Assembly (NCBI GenBank): GCA_963618055.1
Contig: CAVERI010000085.1
Span: 1-11,443, forward strand
Source of the DNA: SFHK01 sp963618055
Lineage (GTDB): Bacteria; Bacillota; Clostridia; Christensenellales; Aristaeellaceae
DNA length: 11,443 nucleotides
Direction of reading: 5' to 3'
Shown here: one piece after another, positions 1 to 8,118 of the stretch
Layout: every line of letters starts with the position of its first letter
Position numbering within the stretch: position 1 is the first letter of the stretch
The notes under the pieces: generated by a model
The model's input: the letters and a program-made list of their open reading frames with translations, nothing else
Databases searched by the model: none
What the model was told of the DNA's origin: nothing
Program-made: the position numbers and the translations under genes

Positions 1-591
1 CTGAACCCGTTCGACTTCAATCCGCTGGTGCGCGAAGCCTATCTGCAAACGGCGGAAAACACCGTCCGGCTGGCGGCGGAGAGCGGCGTGCCGTGCGTGA
101 ACATGCACATGCCCGAGGGCGTGCATTTCAAGCTGCCGGGACGCAGGGTGTATCTGTTTGACGAATATCGGGAGGAATACCGCGCGTCGCTGCTCGCGTT
201 TCGGGAGCGGATGGCGCGCGCCGCGGACGGCCGCGTGACGGTGCTGGTGGAAAACACGTGCTTCACGCGCCTTCGCGGCCTTCCGGAAGCATTGGACACG
301 CTTTTGGAATCGCCTGTCTTCGCGCTGACCTACGACGCGGGGCACGACGCGTGCGACGGCTTCGCCGCGTCGGAATTTTACCGCGCGCGCGAGGGGCGCG
401 TAAAGCATATGCATCTGCATCAGGCAAATGAAGCCACCTGCCATCTGCCGCTGGGCGGGGGCAGGGTGGACGAAAACGACCTGCTCGCGCGCGCCGAAAA
501 CGGCGATATGCGCGTGGTGATCGAGGTGAAGAGCCGGGAGGGGCTCGAACGGAGCGTGAACGCGCTTCGCGAAAGGAACGCAATCGCATGA
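1..591 (+). CDS. Sugar phosphate isomerase/epimerase-like TIM-barrel protein (5' end missing)
   Basis: The frame is open from the first base, so the N-terminus lies outside the window; the 196 visible residues are the C-terminal part of a xylose isomerase-like (AP endonuclease 2 superfamily) TIM barrel. Typical strand-end metal or substrate residues are visible: the Glu in VLVENT, the Asp and His of a DAGH motif, the His residues of KHMHLH, and the Glu of VVIEVKS near the end. Members of this family interconvert sugars, sugar phosphates or inositols in the cytoplasm, usually with a divalent metal. The DxH pair of true endonuclease IV is not seen after the KHMHLH strand; instead there is HLPLGGGRVD, as in isomerases, so a repair nuclease is unlikely. 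The stop codon overlaps the uvrA start (ATGA), suggesting translational coupling and co-transcription. The exact substrate cannot be told. A GTG at 28 is an internal codon rather than a convincing start, since homology-like sequence runs upstream of it. Confidence 0.8.
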   Translation: MNPFDFNPLVREAYLQTAENTVRLAAESGVPCVNMHMPEGVHFKLPGRRVYLFDEYREEYRASLLAFRERMARAADGRVTVLVENTCFTRLRGLPEALDTLLESPVFALTYDAGHDACDGFAASEFYRAREGRVKHMHLHQANEATCHLPLGGGRVDENDLLARAENGDMRVVIEVKSREGLERSVNALRERNAIA

Positions 592-3434
592 ACAAATACA
601 TTACCGTGAAGGGCGCGCGCGTGCACAATCTCAAAAACATCGATGTGGTGCTGCCGCGCGACCAGATGATCGTCATGACCGGTCTGTCCGGCAGCGGCAA
701 ATCGTCCTTGGCGTTCGATACGATTTACGCGGAGGGGCAGCGGCGCTATGTGGAGTCACTGTCCTCCTACGCGCGCCAGTTTTTAGGGCAGATGGACAAG
801 CCGGACGTCGATTCCATCGAGGGTCTGTCGCCCGCCATTTCCATCGACCAGAAGACCACCAGCAAGAACCCGCGTTCCACCGTGGGCACGGTGACGGAGA
901 TTCACGACTACCTGCGCCTGCTCTACGCGCGCGCGGGCACGCCGCATTGCCCGAAGTGCGGGCGCGTGATTCAGCAGCAGACGATCGACCAGATCGTGGA
1001 TCAGGTGATGACGCTGCCGGAGCGCACGCGCATTCTGATTCTCGCGCCCGTGGTGCGCGGCCGCAAGGGCGAATACACCAGGCTGTTGGAGGACATGGCG
1101 CGCAGGGGCTACGTGCGCGCGCGCATCGACGGCGCGATTTACGAGCTTTCCGACCTGCCGGCGCTGAACAAGAACCAGAAGCACACCATCGAAATCGTGA
1201 TCGACCGCCTCATCGTGCGCGAGGACATTCACACGCGCCTGACCGATTCCTTGGAAACGGCAATGAAGCTGGGCGAGGGTCTGGCGGTCGTCAGCGAGGT
1301 GGACGGCGCGGACACGCTGTATTCGCAGTCCTACGCCTGTCCGGACTGCGGCGTGTCCATCGAGGAAATGGCGCCGCGCATGTTCTCGTTCAACAATCCC
1401 TACGGCGCATGCCCGGTGTGCTCGGGTCTGGGCGTTCTGATGAAGATCGACCCCGCCAACATCCTGCCCGACCCCGCCAAGTCGCTCAACGAGGGCGCGC
1501 TGCGCGTGACCGGCTGGGACAGCGCCGAGGATGGAAACGGCATGGCGCGCATGTATCTGGACGCGCTTTCGAAGAAATACGGCTTCTCGCTGGACACGCC
1601 GGTGGGCGAGCTGCCGAAGGAAATCATCGATATTCTGCTGTACGGCACGAAAAACGAGAAAATCACCGTGGAATACGAGCGCGACGGCCGCATGGGGCGG
1701 TTCCAGTCGCCGTTTGAGGGCATCGTCACCAACCTTGAGCGCCGCTACCGCGAAACCAGCAGCGACGCGATGAAGGAAGTGTACGAAAGCTACATGACCA
1801 ACACGCCCTGCCCGGAGTGCGGCGGGCGCAGGCTGAAGAAGGAAGCGCTGGCCGTCACCGTGGACGGAAAGAACATCGCCGAGGTCAGCGAAATGTCCGT
1901 GCGCGACGCGGTGCGCTTTTTTGAGAACATTCACCTTACCGAGAAGGAGCGCCTGATCGCCCGGCTCATCCTGAAGGAGGTCAACTCCCGGCTGGGCTTC
2001 CTGCGCGACGTGGGTCTGGACTACCTCACGCTTTCGCGCAGCGCCTGCACGCTGTCCGGCGGCGAAGCGCAGCGCATCCGTCTGGCGACGCAGATCGGCT
2101 CCAGTCTGGTGGGCGTTCTGTATATTCTGGACGAGCCGTCCATCGGCCTGCACCAGCACGACAACCAGAAGCTGCTGAATACCCTGCGCCGCCTGCGCGA
2201 TCTGGGCAACACGCTGATCGTCGTGGAGCACGACGAGGAAACCATGCTCGCGTCCGACTACATTGTGGACGTCGGCCCCGGCGCGGGCACCGAGGGCGGC
2301 TACGTCGTGGCCGCCGGAACGCCCGCGGAGATCATGGAAAGCCCCGCCTCGCTCACTGGCGCGTATCTCAGCGGCCGCCGCCGCGTGCCCATGCCGGACT
2401 TCCGGCGCTCGCCGTCCGGCTGGCTCACCGTGCGCGGCGCGCGCGCCAACAACCTGCGCAACGTCACCGTGAAATTCCCGCTGGGCGTGGTCACCTGCGT
2501 CACCGGCCTGTCCGGCAGCGGCAAATCGTCGCTGGTGAACGAAATTCTGTATAAATCGCTTTCGCGCACGCTGAACCGCTCCAAGGAGCGCCCCGCCGCG
2601 CACGACGGCATCGACGGCGTGGAGCAGCTGGACAAGATCATCGCCATCGACCAGTCGCCCATCGGCCGCACGCCGCGCTCGAACCCGGCCACCTACACCG
2701 GCCTGTTCGACCTCATCCGCGACGTGTTCGCCTCCACGTCCGACGCGAAGGCGCGCGGCTACAGGAGCAACCGCTTCTCGTTCAACGTGAAGGGCGGACG
2801 CTGCGAGGCCTGCTCCGGCGACGGCATCATCCGCATCGAAATGCACTTCCTGCCGGACGTGTACGTGCCCTGCGACGTGTGCAAGGGGCACCGCTACAAC
2901 CGCGAAACGCTGGAGGTGCGCTACAAGGGCAAGAACATCTATGAGGTGCTGGACATGACATGCGAGGAAGCGCTGGAATTCTTCAGCGCGCTCCCGCGCC
3001 TTGCCCAGAAGCTGCAAACCATGGTGGACGTGGGGCTGGGCTATGTGAAGCTCGGCCAGCCCTCCACCCAGCTCTCCGGCGGCGAAGCGCAGCGCGTGAA
3101 GCTGGCCACCGAGCTTTCAAGAAGAGCCACCGGCCGCACGCTCTACGTGCTGGACGAGCCCACCACCGGCCTGCATATGGCGGACGTGGAGAAGCTCAAC
3201 GAGGTCATCCAGCGCCTTGCCGACGCGGGCAACAGCCTTGTGATCATCGAGCATAACCTCGACGTCATCAAGACCGCCGACTACGTGATCGATATGGGCC
3301 CCGATGGCGGCGACCGCGGCGGCACCGTCGTCGCCGAGGGCACTCCCGAAGAGGTCGCCAAGGTCGAAGTTAGCTACACCGGCCAGTTCCTCAAGGACAT
3401 CCTCGCCCGCGAGGGCGCGCGCCCGAAACGGTAA
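588..3434 (+). CDS. uvrA: UvrA, excinuclease ABC subunit A
   Basis: This 948-residue protein is full length for the family (about 940 residues). UvrA dimers load UvrB onto damaged DNA in nucleotide excision repair in the cytoplasm. Two ABC ATPase modules are visible. The first has Walker A GLSGSGKSS at about 32-40, an LSGGEAQR signature near 491 and Walker B YILDEPS some 30 residues later. The second has GLSGSGKSS near 640, LSGGEAQR near 830 and YVLDEPTTGLH. Zinc module 1 (CPDCG...CPVCSG) starts near residue 251, and the C-terminal zinc module (CEAC...CDVC) near 739 is the one needed for damage recognition. A further CPKCG sits near 121 and CPECGG near 407. No motif is missing. The ATG lies inside the upstream stop (ATGA overlap) with AAAGGAA about 11 bases before it, so translation is probably coupled to the isomerase-like gene. 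uvrB and uvrC are not in the window. A hairpin follows directly after the stop. Confidence 0.98.
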   Translation: MNKYITVKGARVHNLKNIDVVLPRDQMIVMTGLSGSGKSSLAFDTIYAEGQRRYVESLSSYARQFLGQMDKPDVDSIEGLSPAISIDQKTTSKNPRSTVGTVTEIHDYLRLLYARAGTPHCPKCGRVIQQQTIDQIVDQVMTLPERTRILILAPVVRGRKGEYTRLLEDMARRGYVRARIDGAIYELSDLPALNKNQKHTIEIVIDRLIVREDIHTRLTDSLETAMKLGEGLAVVSEVDGADTLYSQSYACPDCGVSIEEMAPRMFSFNNPYGACPVCSGLGVLMKIDPANILPDPAKSLNEGALRVTGWDSAEDGNGMARMYLDALSKKYGFSLDTPVGELPKEIIDILLYGTKNEKITVEYERDGRMGRFQSPFEGIVTNLERRYRETSSDAMKEVYESYMTNTPCPECGGRRLKKEALAVTVDGKNIAEVSEMSVRDAVRFFENIHLTEKERLIARLILKEVNSRLGFLRDVGLDYLTLSRSACTLSGGEAQRIRLATQIGSSLVGVLYILDEPSIGLHQHDNQKLLNTLRRLRDLGNTLIVVEHDEETMLASDYIVDVGPGAGTEGGYVVAAGTPAEIMESPASLTGAYLSGRRRVPMPDFRRSPSGWLTVRGARANNLRNVTVKFPLGVVTCVTGLSGSGKSSLVNEILYKSLSRTLNRSKERPAAHDGIDGVEQLDKIIAIDQSPIGRTPRSNPATYTGLFDLIRDVFASTSDAKARGYRSNRFSFNVKGGRCEACSGDGIIRIEMHFLPDVYVPCDVCKGHRYNRETLEVRYKGKNIYEVLDMTCEEALEFFSALPRLAQKLQTMVDVGLGYVKLGQPSTQLSGGEAQRVKLATELSRRATGRTLYVLDEPTTGLHMADVEKLNEVIQRLADAGNSLVIIEHNLDVIKTADYVIDMGPDGGDRGGTVVAEGTPEEVAKVEVSYTGQFLKDILAREGARPKR

Positions 3435-3435
3435 A

Positions 3436-3481
3436 CCAATCCCGCCCGACAGAAGTCATTCCCTCTGCCGGGCGGAATTGG
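3436..3481. terminator. Bidirectional hairpin between convergent uvrA and lipase genes
   Basis: Seventeen-base arms at 3436-3452 and 3465-3481 pair around a 12-base loop and fill the 54-base gap between the two convergent stop codons. Two positions are A-C mismatches in the + transcript (3441/3476 and 3449/3468), and these become G-U wobbles in the - transcript, so the helix is continuous when read from the lipase side. The U tracts are short on both sides (UUG.UUGAUGGUU on +, GGUUUACC on -), so it may act partly as a 3' end protector. The core arms match the terminator at 7396-7429. Confidence 0.75.
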
Positions 3482-3488
3482 TTGATGG

Positions 3489-6400
3489 TTACCTTGCGGC
3501 GTCTGCTAAGTCAAGCAAGTCGGCTGCCCAAGAACCCGCTTTCGCGGTGGCTCTGGTGATTTTGAGAGCCTTCACCGCAACTTCCGAAATATCGATAAAT
3601 TCCGCGTATGCGTCGTTATAGCTGTGATCGTAGTGCTTTGAATAAAATATGTCGGTGTCCAGCTCATAGCTTGGCAGGCTTCCATCCATGTAACCGTCTA
3701 CCAGCTTCAGGTATGTTGCGTACATACTGTGATCTCCGGCAAATCCCGGTTTTGTCCAGTCGGTCAGATCGTCGGAGTTCAGGTAGACATTGGTTCCCAG
3801 ATTTGTTCCGGCAATGGAATATCCTCCGTTGTACTCCGAAGAAGCAATACGGTTGCCGGCAGCCGCGCCAAGCTCTTCCGCGAGACGATTAACAATGAGA
3901 TTGGACTTGGACACGCCAATATCCGGAACAAAGTCATTCACGTTGATGAAGTTATACACGTTCATGTCGCGGTAGGTGTCATCCTTTATAGCGTCGTAGC
4001 CGAACGGGATGGGAGACGCAAAGGTATACGTCTCGATCTGGTGCTTGTTTACACGATCTTCCTTGACAAGATAGTAGGTCAGGCACTGCGCGGCCGCGCC
4101 GCCCAGACTGTGGCCGGTGATTCGGATATGCGCCTTGTCATTGCTGGAAATGGCGCTCAGTACCTGATCGAGGCGGTAGTTTTTCGTTACACCGTCGATT
4201 GTACAATTGACGAAGTATTCATCATTAAAAATACCATTGATGTATTCCTTGGCAATGTTCGCAAACCCCGTGTGTACGCCGTCCTCGTTCATTTTCGTTC
4301 TTGCATTCGTATCAACCCAGTCTGCCCATCTTTCTTGGCTGCCTTCAAAGGCGATGGTCATGACCAGTTCTCCGTCGGCTGTGTTGGTTACCTGAATAAA
4401 GCTGTCCGGGAAGCCGGATTCTTCCGTTATCCGCAGACCGCTGACGTGCATGGTTTGACTACTGTTCTCGCGGTATTCTCCACCGGAAATTCCCAGCTCA
4501 AAACCGCCATCGATGGTATCTGAATTGACTTCGTAGATACCTTTCCGTCCGGTTTTCGAGACGATAACGCCGTTTACGTCTCTGTATTCCTCTGATGCAT
4601 TCACGCCGTCAATTCGGGTACTGCTCTTATCGCCCATTTTCTCCAGCGCACTGTCCACGAGGGCTCCTGTGTCATAAGCGACCTGCGACCACTTGGCCAT
4701 GTTGTCTATGTGTTCGTTTTCAATTCGATTCTGAGGGAAGCAGGAGGAACACCATGACAATTCACGCCCATTCGGGCGGTGCAGATCATCCAGCTCGATT
4801 GTCAGACCATCAATTTCGCACTCCCAGTATGCATGAACGTGGGGATGCTCGCTGTAAGAGATTGTTCCTTCGTGTTCACAGCGGAATCTTTCTCCGCAGC
4901 GCAAGCATTTCGAATAATCGTCGTCCAGATAAAGGTGGCCAACGCAGTCGCAGCAGGTATCGATTCGAAGAACTTTTCCCGTTGTGCTGACGTATCCACA
5001 TTTCACGCATGTATACAGATAGGCGTGCGGATGTTCTTCCTGATAATGCCCCTCGTCCCAGACATGCGAGCAGGTTGCAGGATCGACGGTCGGAGCGGTC
5101 GTCGTCTGGGTTCTGCCGCATCTGGTGCACTTTTGCAGCCACTGTTCCCCCTGAAGATAAGCGCTTCCCCATGCGTGGCCATAGCACGTGCAGCAGTTGC
5201 CGTACTTTGCGTAGCCGGTATACTTTGCTGCGCCGCAGGCGCACCGGTCGAAGGTCGCGTGGCCTTTGCCGTCCTGATGCTTCTCTTCGATATGCCCCTT
5301 ACTCGTGTAGGCATGCGCGGCGCGGACGGTCTTGGTCTTGCGGGCAGTTTCGTCGCCGCAGCCGTCGCACTTCATCGTATAAGTGATAGTTACGTCGTGC
5401 TCGTTCTCGTTCTGGTTTACGTAGTTGCTGCGCTTAATGATGTTTTCTTTGTAGTTATGAACATGCGCCGGAGCCTTTACTGTGATCGTGCCGCTGCTGG
5501 CGGAAACCTGATTGCCGTTTCCGTCGCGAACCGTTGCGGTAAAGACATAGCTGCCCGCCTTGCTGGCGGTATGGTTGTAGGAACTGCCGTAGCTCAGGTC
5601 GGTGTTAGCAACCACGTTGCCATCACAGGTCACCTTCCACGAGAAGGAATAGTTTCCGTCACCGCCGGAAGCCGCGGCGGACGCGGAGAGCGTAGCGCCC
5701 GTTTCCGCGCTGGACGGGCTGGCGCTGACGCTGACCTTCAGCGGCTCCTGCTGGGCGGGCTTCACATAGCCACAGCTGCGGCACGTGCCATTCTCATTGA
5801 AATTGTGATTTTCGCGTTTATAGACGCGCGCGGAATCCACCAGCTTGCTGACGACCGCGTTACAGTCGGCGCAGACCTTTTTATACTGAATATCCACGAT
5901 GTGCTGCGTTTCGCTGTCCGGACGATAGGCCGGGTAGCCGTCGAGGGCAACCAGATTCGTCTGGCTGTGCGGGCAGGCGTGCGTGTATCCGCAGGAGGGG
6001 CAATCGCCGTTGCTGTCAAAGTTGTGGCTCACGGTTTCGGAAGCCGAAAAGCTGTCGCCGACGCGCTCAAAGCAGATAGTGCAGTATTTATACTGGTAGC
6101 CCGTCATGGTGTGCGTATTATCAGAAACGCTCTTGTACGTAATGGCGCGGCTGGTATCCCACGCGATTTCGGTGGATGGGTGCTGACAGGCAGGCGCCTT
6201 TACCGTGATTGTGCCGCTGCTGGCGGAAACCTGATTGCTGTTTCCGTCGCGAACCGTCGCGGTAAAAACATAGCTGCCCGCCTTGCTGGCGGTATGGTTG
6301 TAGGAACTGCCGTAGCTCAGGTCGGTGTTAGCAACCACGTTGCCATCACAGGTCACCTTCCACGAGAAGGAATAGTTTCCGTCACCGCCGGAAGCCGCGG

Positions 6401-7313
6401 CGGACGCGGAGAGCGTAGCGCCCGTTTCCGCGCTGGACGGGCTGGCGCTGACGCTGATCTTCAGCGGCTCCTGCTGGGCAGGCTTCACGTAGCCGCAGTC
6501 GCGGCATACGCCCTTGCTGTTGAAGTCATGTTCCTCGCGCTGGTAAACGCGCTCGGAGTCTACCAGCTTATCAACGACCGCGTCGCAGTCGCGGCAGACT
6601 CTTTTATACTGAATATCCACGATATGCTTCGTTTCGCTGTCTTGGATATAGGCCGGATACCCGTCGATTTCAACCAGCTTCGTTCTGGTATGCGCACAGG
6701 CATGCGTATATCCACAGGAAGGGCAGTCGCCGTTTTCGTCGAAATTATGCCCGACGGTCTCGGTGACCTTGTAGCTGCTGCCGATATGCTCGAAGCAACT
6801 CGTGCAATATTCGTACTGATATCCCTTCATCTTGTGCTGGGTATCGGAAACCGATGTATAGGTAATGCTGCGGCTCGTATCCCACGCAACGTCCGTGTTG
6901 GAATGCACGCAGGCTTCGACGGTAAAGGTCGTCATGCCCGTGTAATCCCACGTGCTGGTGTTGTCCGGGTCGTTGCCTTCGCAGCAGGCGCCCGCCCACA
7001 CGCGATAGCTGTGACCGGCTTCCCACGTATGGCTGACCTTCGCGTAGGCCTTGCTGGTCTGGGTGCGATCACAAATGGATGCGTTCGTCGTCGTATCGCG
7101 GACGGAGTACGCGTAAAAGCTCGCGTTCGACACCTTATCCCATGAAATGGTGATTGTTCCGCTGCCCGGCCTCGGCGCGTATGCCGACAGGCCGATGGAT
7201 GACGCGGCGCTTACGTTCTCCGGCAGCAGGCCTGCGAGCAGCGTAACGCACAGGAAGAGCAGTGCGAACGTTTTGAACGAGAAGTGGAATCGTTTAAGAC
7301 TTCGGGCTTTCAT
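3489..7313 (-). CDS. Large secreted class 3 lipase with CxxC zinc-ribbon-like and PKD/Ig-like repeats
   Basis: The product has about 1274 residues from the ATG at 7313, chosen because GGAGGA lies nine bases upstream; a frame-open TTG at 7340 would put that site inside the coding region, and GTG at 7316 is an alternative. Residues 1-37 form a signal peptide (basic start, hydrophobic FALLFLCVTLLAGLL, cleavage near VSA/A), so it is exported. Then come a fibronectin III-like region (about 38-135), two tandem 241-residue units each with CxxC knuckles and a PKD/Ig-like domain (about 275-372 and 516-613), further knuckles (CDGCG, CTRCG, CVKCG, CLRCG) to about 865, and a C-terminal lipase class 3 domain from about 870. 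The catalytic Ser1069 is in GHSLGG; Asp1127 (NVNDFVPD) and His1195 (GDHSMY) are the likely partners, with normal spacing. The family hydrolyses acyl glycerols or phospholipids. About 15 CxxC pairs in an exported protein is unusual. No sortase motif or transmembrane anchor is seen at the C-terminus, so it may be released. The lipase region is clearly poorer in GC than the repeat region. The true substrate is unknown. Confidence 0.85.
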   Translation of the reverse strand: MKARSLKRFHFSFKTFALLFLCVTLLAGLLPENVSAASSIGLSAYAPRPGSGTITISWDKVSNASFYAYSVRDTTTNASICDRTQTSKAYAKVSHTWEAGHSYRVWAGACCEGNDPDNTSTWDYTGMTTFTVEACVHSNTDVAWDTSRSITYTSVSDTQHKMKGYQYEYCTSCFEHIGSSYKVTETVGHNFDENGDCPSCGYTHACAHTRTKLVEIDGYPAYIQDSETKHIVDIQYKRVCRDCDAVVDKLVDSERVYQREEHDFNSKGVCRDCGYVKPAQQEPLKISVSASPSSAETGATLSASAAASGGDGNYSFSWKVTCDGNVVANTDLSYGSSYNHTASKAGSYVFTATVRDGNSNQVSASSGTITVKAPACQHPSTEIAWDTSRAITYKSVSDNTHTMTGYQYKYCTICFERVGDSFSASETVSHNFDSNGDCPSCGYTHACPHSQTNLVALDGYPAYRPDSETQHIVDIQYKKVCADCNAVVSKLVDSARVYKRENHNFNENGTCRSCGYVKPAQQEPLKVSVSASPSSAETGATLSASAAASGGDGNYSFSWKVTCDGNVVANTDLSYGSSYNHTASKAGSYVFTATVRDGNGNQVSASSGTITVKAPAHVHNYKENIIKRSNYVNQNENEHDVTITYTMKCDGCGDETARKTKTVRAAHAYTSKGHIEEKHQDGKGHATFDRCACGAAKYTGYAKYGNCCTCYGHAWGSAYLQGEQWLQKCTRCGRTQTTTAPTVDPATCSHVWDEGHYQEEHPHAYLYTCVKCGYVSTTGKVLRIDTCCDCVGHLYLDDDYSKCLRCGERFRCEHEGTISYSEHPHVHAYWECEIDGLTIELDDLHRPNGRELSWCSSCFPQNRIENEHIDNMAKWSQVAYDTGALVDSALEKMGDKSSTRIDGVNASEEYRDVNGVIVSKTGRKGIYEVNSDTIDGGFELGISGGEYRENSSQTMHVSGLRITEESGFPDSFIQVTNTADGELVMTIAFEGSQERWADWVDTNARTKMNEDGVHTGFANIAKEYINGIFNDEYFVNCTIDGVTKNYRLDQVLSAISSNDKAHIRITGHSLGGAAAQCLTYYLVKEDRVNKHQIETYTFASPIPFGYDAIKDDTYRDMNVYNFINVNDFVPDIGVSKSNLIVNRLAEELGAAAGNRIASSEYNGGYSIAGTNLGTNVYLNSDDLTDWTKPGFAGDHSMYATYLKLVDGYMDGSLPSYELDTDIFYSKHYDHSYNDAYAEFIDISEVAVKALKITRATAKAGSWAADLLDLADAAR
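5466..6188 (-). repeat. Tandem repeat unit, second copy (241 codons) within lipase gene
   Basis: This is the second of two adjacent in-frame units offset by exactly 723 bases. It encodes AWDTSRAITY, a CTICF knuckle, a DCPSCGYTHAC knuckle, CADC, CRSCGYVKPAQQ, and then the PKD/Ig-like domain. The section 5545-5734 is identical to 6268-6457 at every base, while the CxxC section before it has diverged. Confidence 0.9.
6189..6911 (-). repeat. Tandem repeat unit, first copy (241 codons) within lipase gene
   Basis: This is the first unit in protein order. It begins with CVHSNTDVAWDTSR and carries the CTSCF, CPSCGY, CRDCD and CRDCGYVKPAQQ knuckles, followed by the PKD/Ig-like domain with SVSASPSSAETGATLSA and GSYVFTATVRDGN. 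The same order of modules repeats in the second copy with no insertion or deletion. Confidence 0.9.
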
Positions 7314-7322
7314 CACTAACGT

Positions 7323-7328
7323 TCCTCC
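7323..7328 (-). promoter_or_regulatory. Ribosome binding site deciding the lipase gene start
   Basis: GGAGGA lies nine bases before the ATG at 7313 (six before the GTG at 7316). It sits inside the reading frame that would start at the TTG at 7340, which argues against that longer start. Confidence 0.8.
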
Positions 7329-7352
7329 GATCGAAATCAATACCCAATGTTA

Positions 7353-7380
7353 ATTATAGGCAGAAAATTCAAAAAATCAA
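7353..7380 (-). promoter_or_regulatory. SigA-type promoter of the lipase gene
   Basis: On the - strand, TTGATT (7375-7380) and a perfect TATAAT (7353-7358) are separated by 16 bases. Transcription would start near 7346, giving a leader of about 30 bases to the GGAGGA site. It lies directly after the terminator of the upstream operon, so the lipase gene is its own transcription unit. Confidence 0.75.
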
Positions 7381-7395
7381 GCGACTGAAAGCAAT

Positions 7396-7429
7396 AAAAA
7401 GATTGCCCGGCAGAAATTCTCTGTCGGGC
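7396..7429 (-). terminator. Intrinsic terminator of the ABC transporter operon
   Basis: On the - strand, ten-base arms (7420-7429 and 7405-7414, one A-C mismatch at 7424/7410) with a five-base loop are followed by AAUC and then UUUUU (7396-7400). It lies about 23 bases after the stop of the ATPase gene. The arms match those of the hairpin after uvrA, including the mismatch. Confidence 0.88.
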
Positions 7430-7452
7430 GGCGTTTCAGAAGCTGGGGTTTG

Positions 7453-8118
7453 TCATGCCTGTGGATTCGCGGCAGGCGCCCCCGTCAGGGTAACGGCGGT
7501 GTTCGCCACGTGGTACACGGTATCGCACAGGCGGTCTACGTCCTCCTTTATGTGGGTCGCGACGACGATCAGCGCGCCCTTCTCTTTTTCACGAAGAAGA
7601 ATCGAGCGAACATGCTCAACCGCGTCGGAATCAAGGCCGTTCATCGGTTCGTCCAGCAGAATCAGCTCCGGCTTCTCCATCAGCATTTGCGCGATGGACA
7701 GCCTTTGTCTCATGCCGAGGGAGTAGTTGCGCACCTTTTTTCGGCTGCGCGGGTCAAGCCCCACGTTTTCGATGGCGAGCTCGACGTCCCTGTCGGTTGC
7801 GACGCCCCGAAGCCGGGACAGAAGCCGCAGGTTTCGCTTCCCGCTCAGGTTCGGTATGAAGCCCGCGGTATCAAAGTGAACGCCGTACACGCAGGGCAGC
7901 TTTTTCCCGCTGATCACCGGCTTGCCGTCGACCCATATCGCGCCGGAGGACGGCGGCAGCAGCCCGCACAGCATTTTCATGAGAACCGTTTTACCGGAGC
8001 CGTTTCGTCCCACAAGGCCGTAGATCTGGCCGCCGTGCATTTCAAGGTTCACATTCGCGAGCACTTCCTGCCTTCCAAATTGCTTCGAAACGCCTTCAAC
8101 CTTCAGCGTAAGGCTCAT
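7453..8118 (-). CDS. ABC transporter ATP-binding protein
   Basis: The 221-residue product is a complete single ABC ATPase that would drive the two membrane proteins encoded upstream, at the cytoplasmic side of the membrane. Walker A is GRNGSGKT at residues 37-44, the signature is the variant YSLGMRQR, Walker B is LILLDEP followed by the D-loop GLD, and the switch His lies in VVATH. The weak signature (SLGMRQR) and short length fit the exporter group that pairs with ABC-2 type permeases (antibiotic peptide or Na+ export families). The ATG at 8118 is preferred, since GAGGAGG at 8127-8133 is correctly spaced before it; a GTG at 8127 would overlap that site. The gene starts 23 bases inside the end of the preceding permease gene, indicating coupled translation, and is the last gene before a terminator. 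The transported substrate is not known. Confidence 0.92.
   Translation of the reverse strand: MSLTLKVEGVSKQFGRQEVLANVNLEMHGGQIYGLVGRNGSGKTVLMKMLCGLLPPSSGAIWVDGKPVISGKKLPCVYGVHFDTAGFIPNLSGKRNLRLLSRLRGVATDRDVELAIENVGLDPRSRKKVRNYSLGMRQRLSIAQMLMEKPELILLDEPMNGLDSDAVEHVRSILLREKEKGALIVVATHIKEDVDRLCDTVYHVANTAVTLTGAPAANPQA

Noticed and set aside
783..3017. A 744-codon open frame on the - strand opposite uvrA
   Set aside because: uvrA is certain from its motifs; the antisense frame is a by-product of GC-rich third codon positions and its translation is His/Ala/Val-rich with no recognisable domain.
5466..6911. Long direct repeats considered as a CRISPR array or mobile element
   Set aside because: There are only two in-frame 723-base units inside one coding region, with no short spacers, no terminal inverted repeats and no transposase gene.
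4779..7145. A 788-codon open frame on the + strand opposite the lipase gene
   Set aside because: It lies entirely antisense to a gene with a signal peptide, repeats and a catalytic triad, its product is low-complexity and Ala/Val/Arg-rich, it contains the mirror of the 723-base repeat, and it has no convincing ribosome site.
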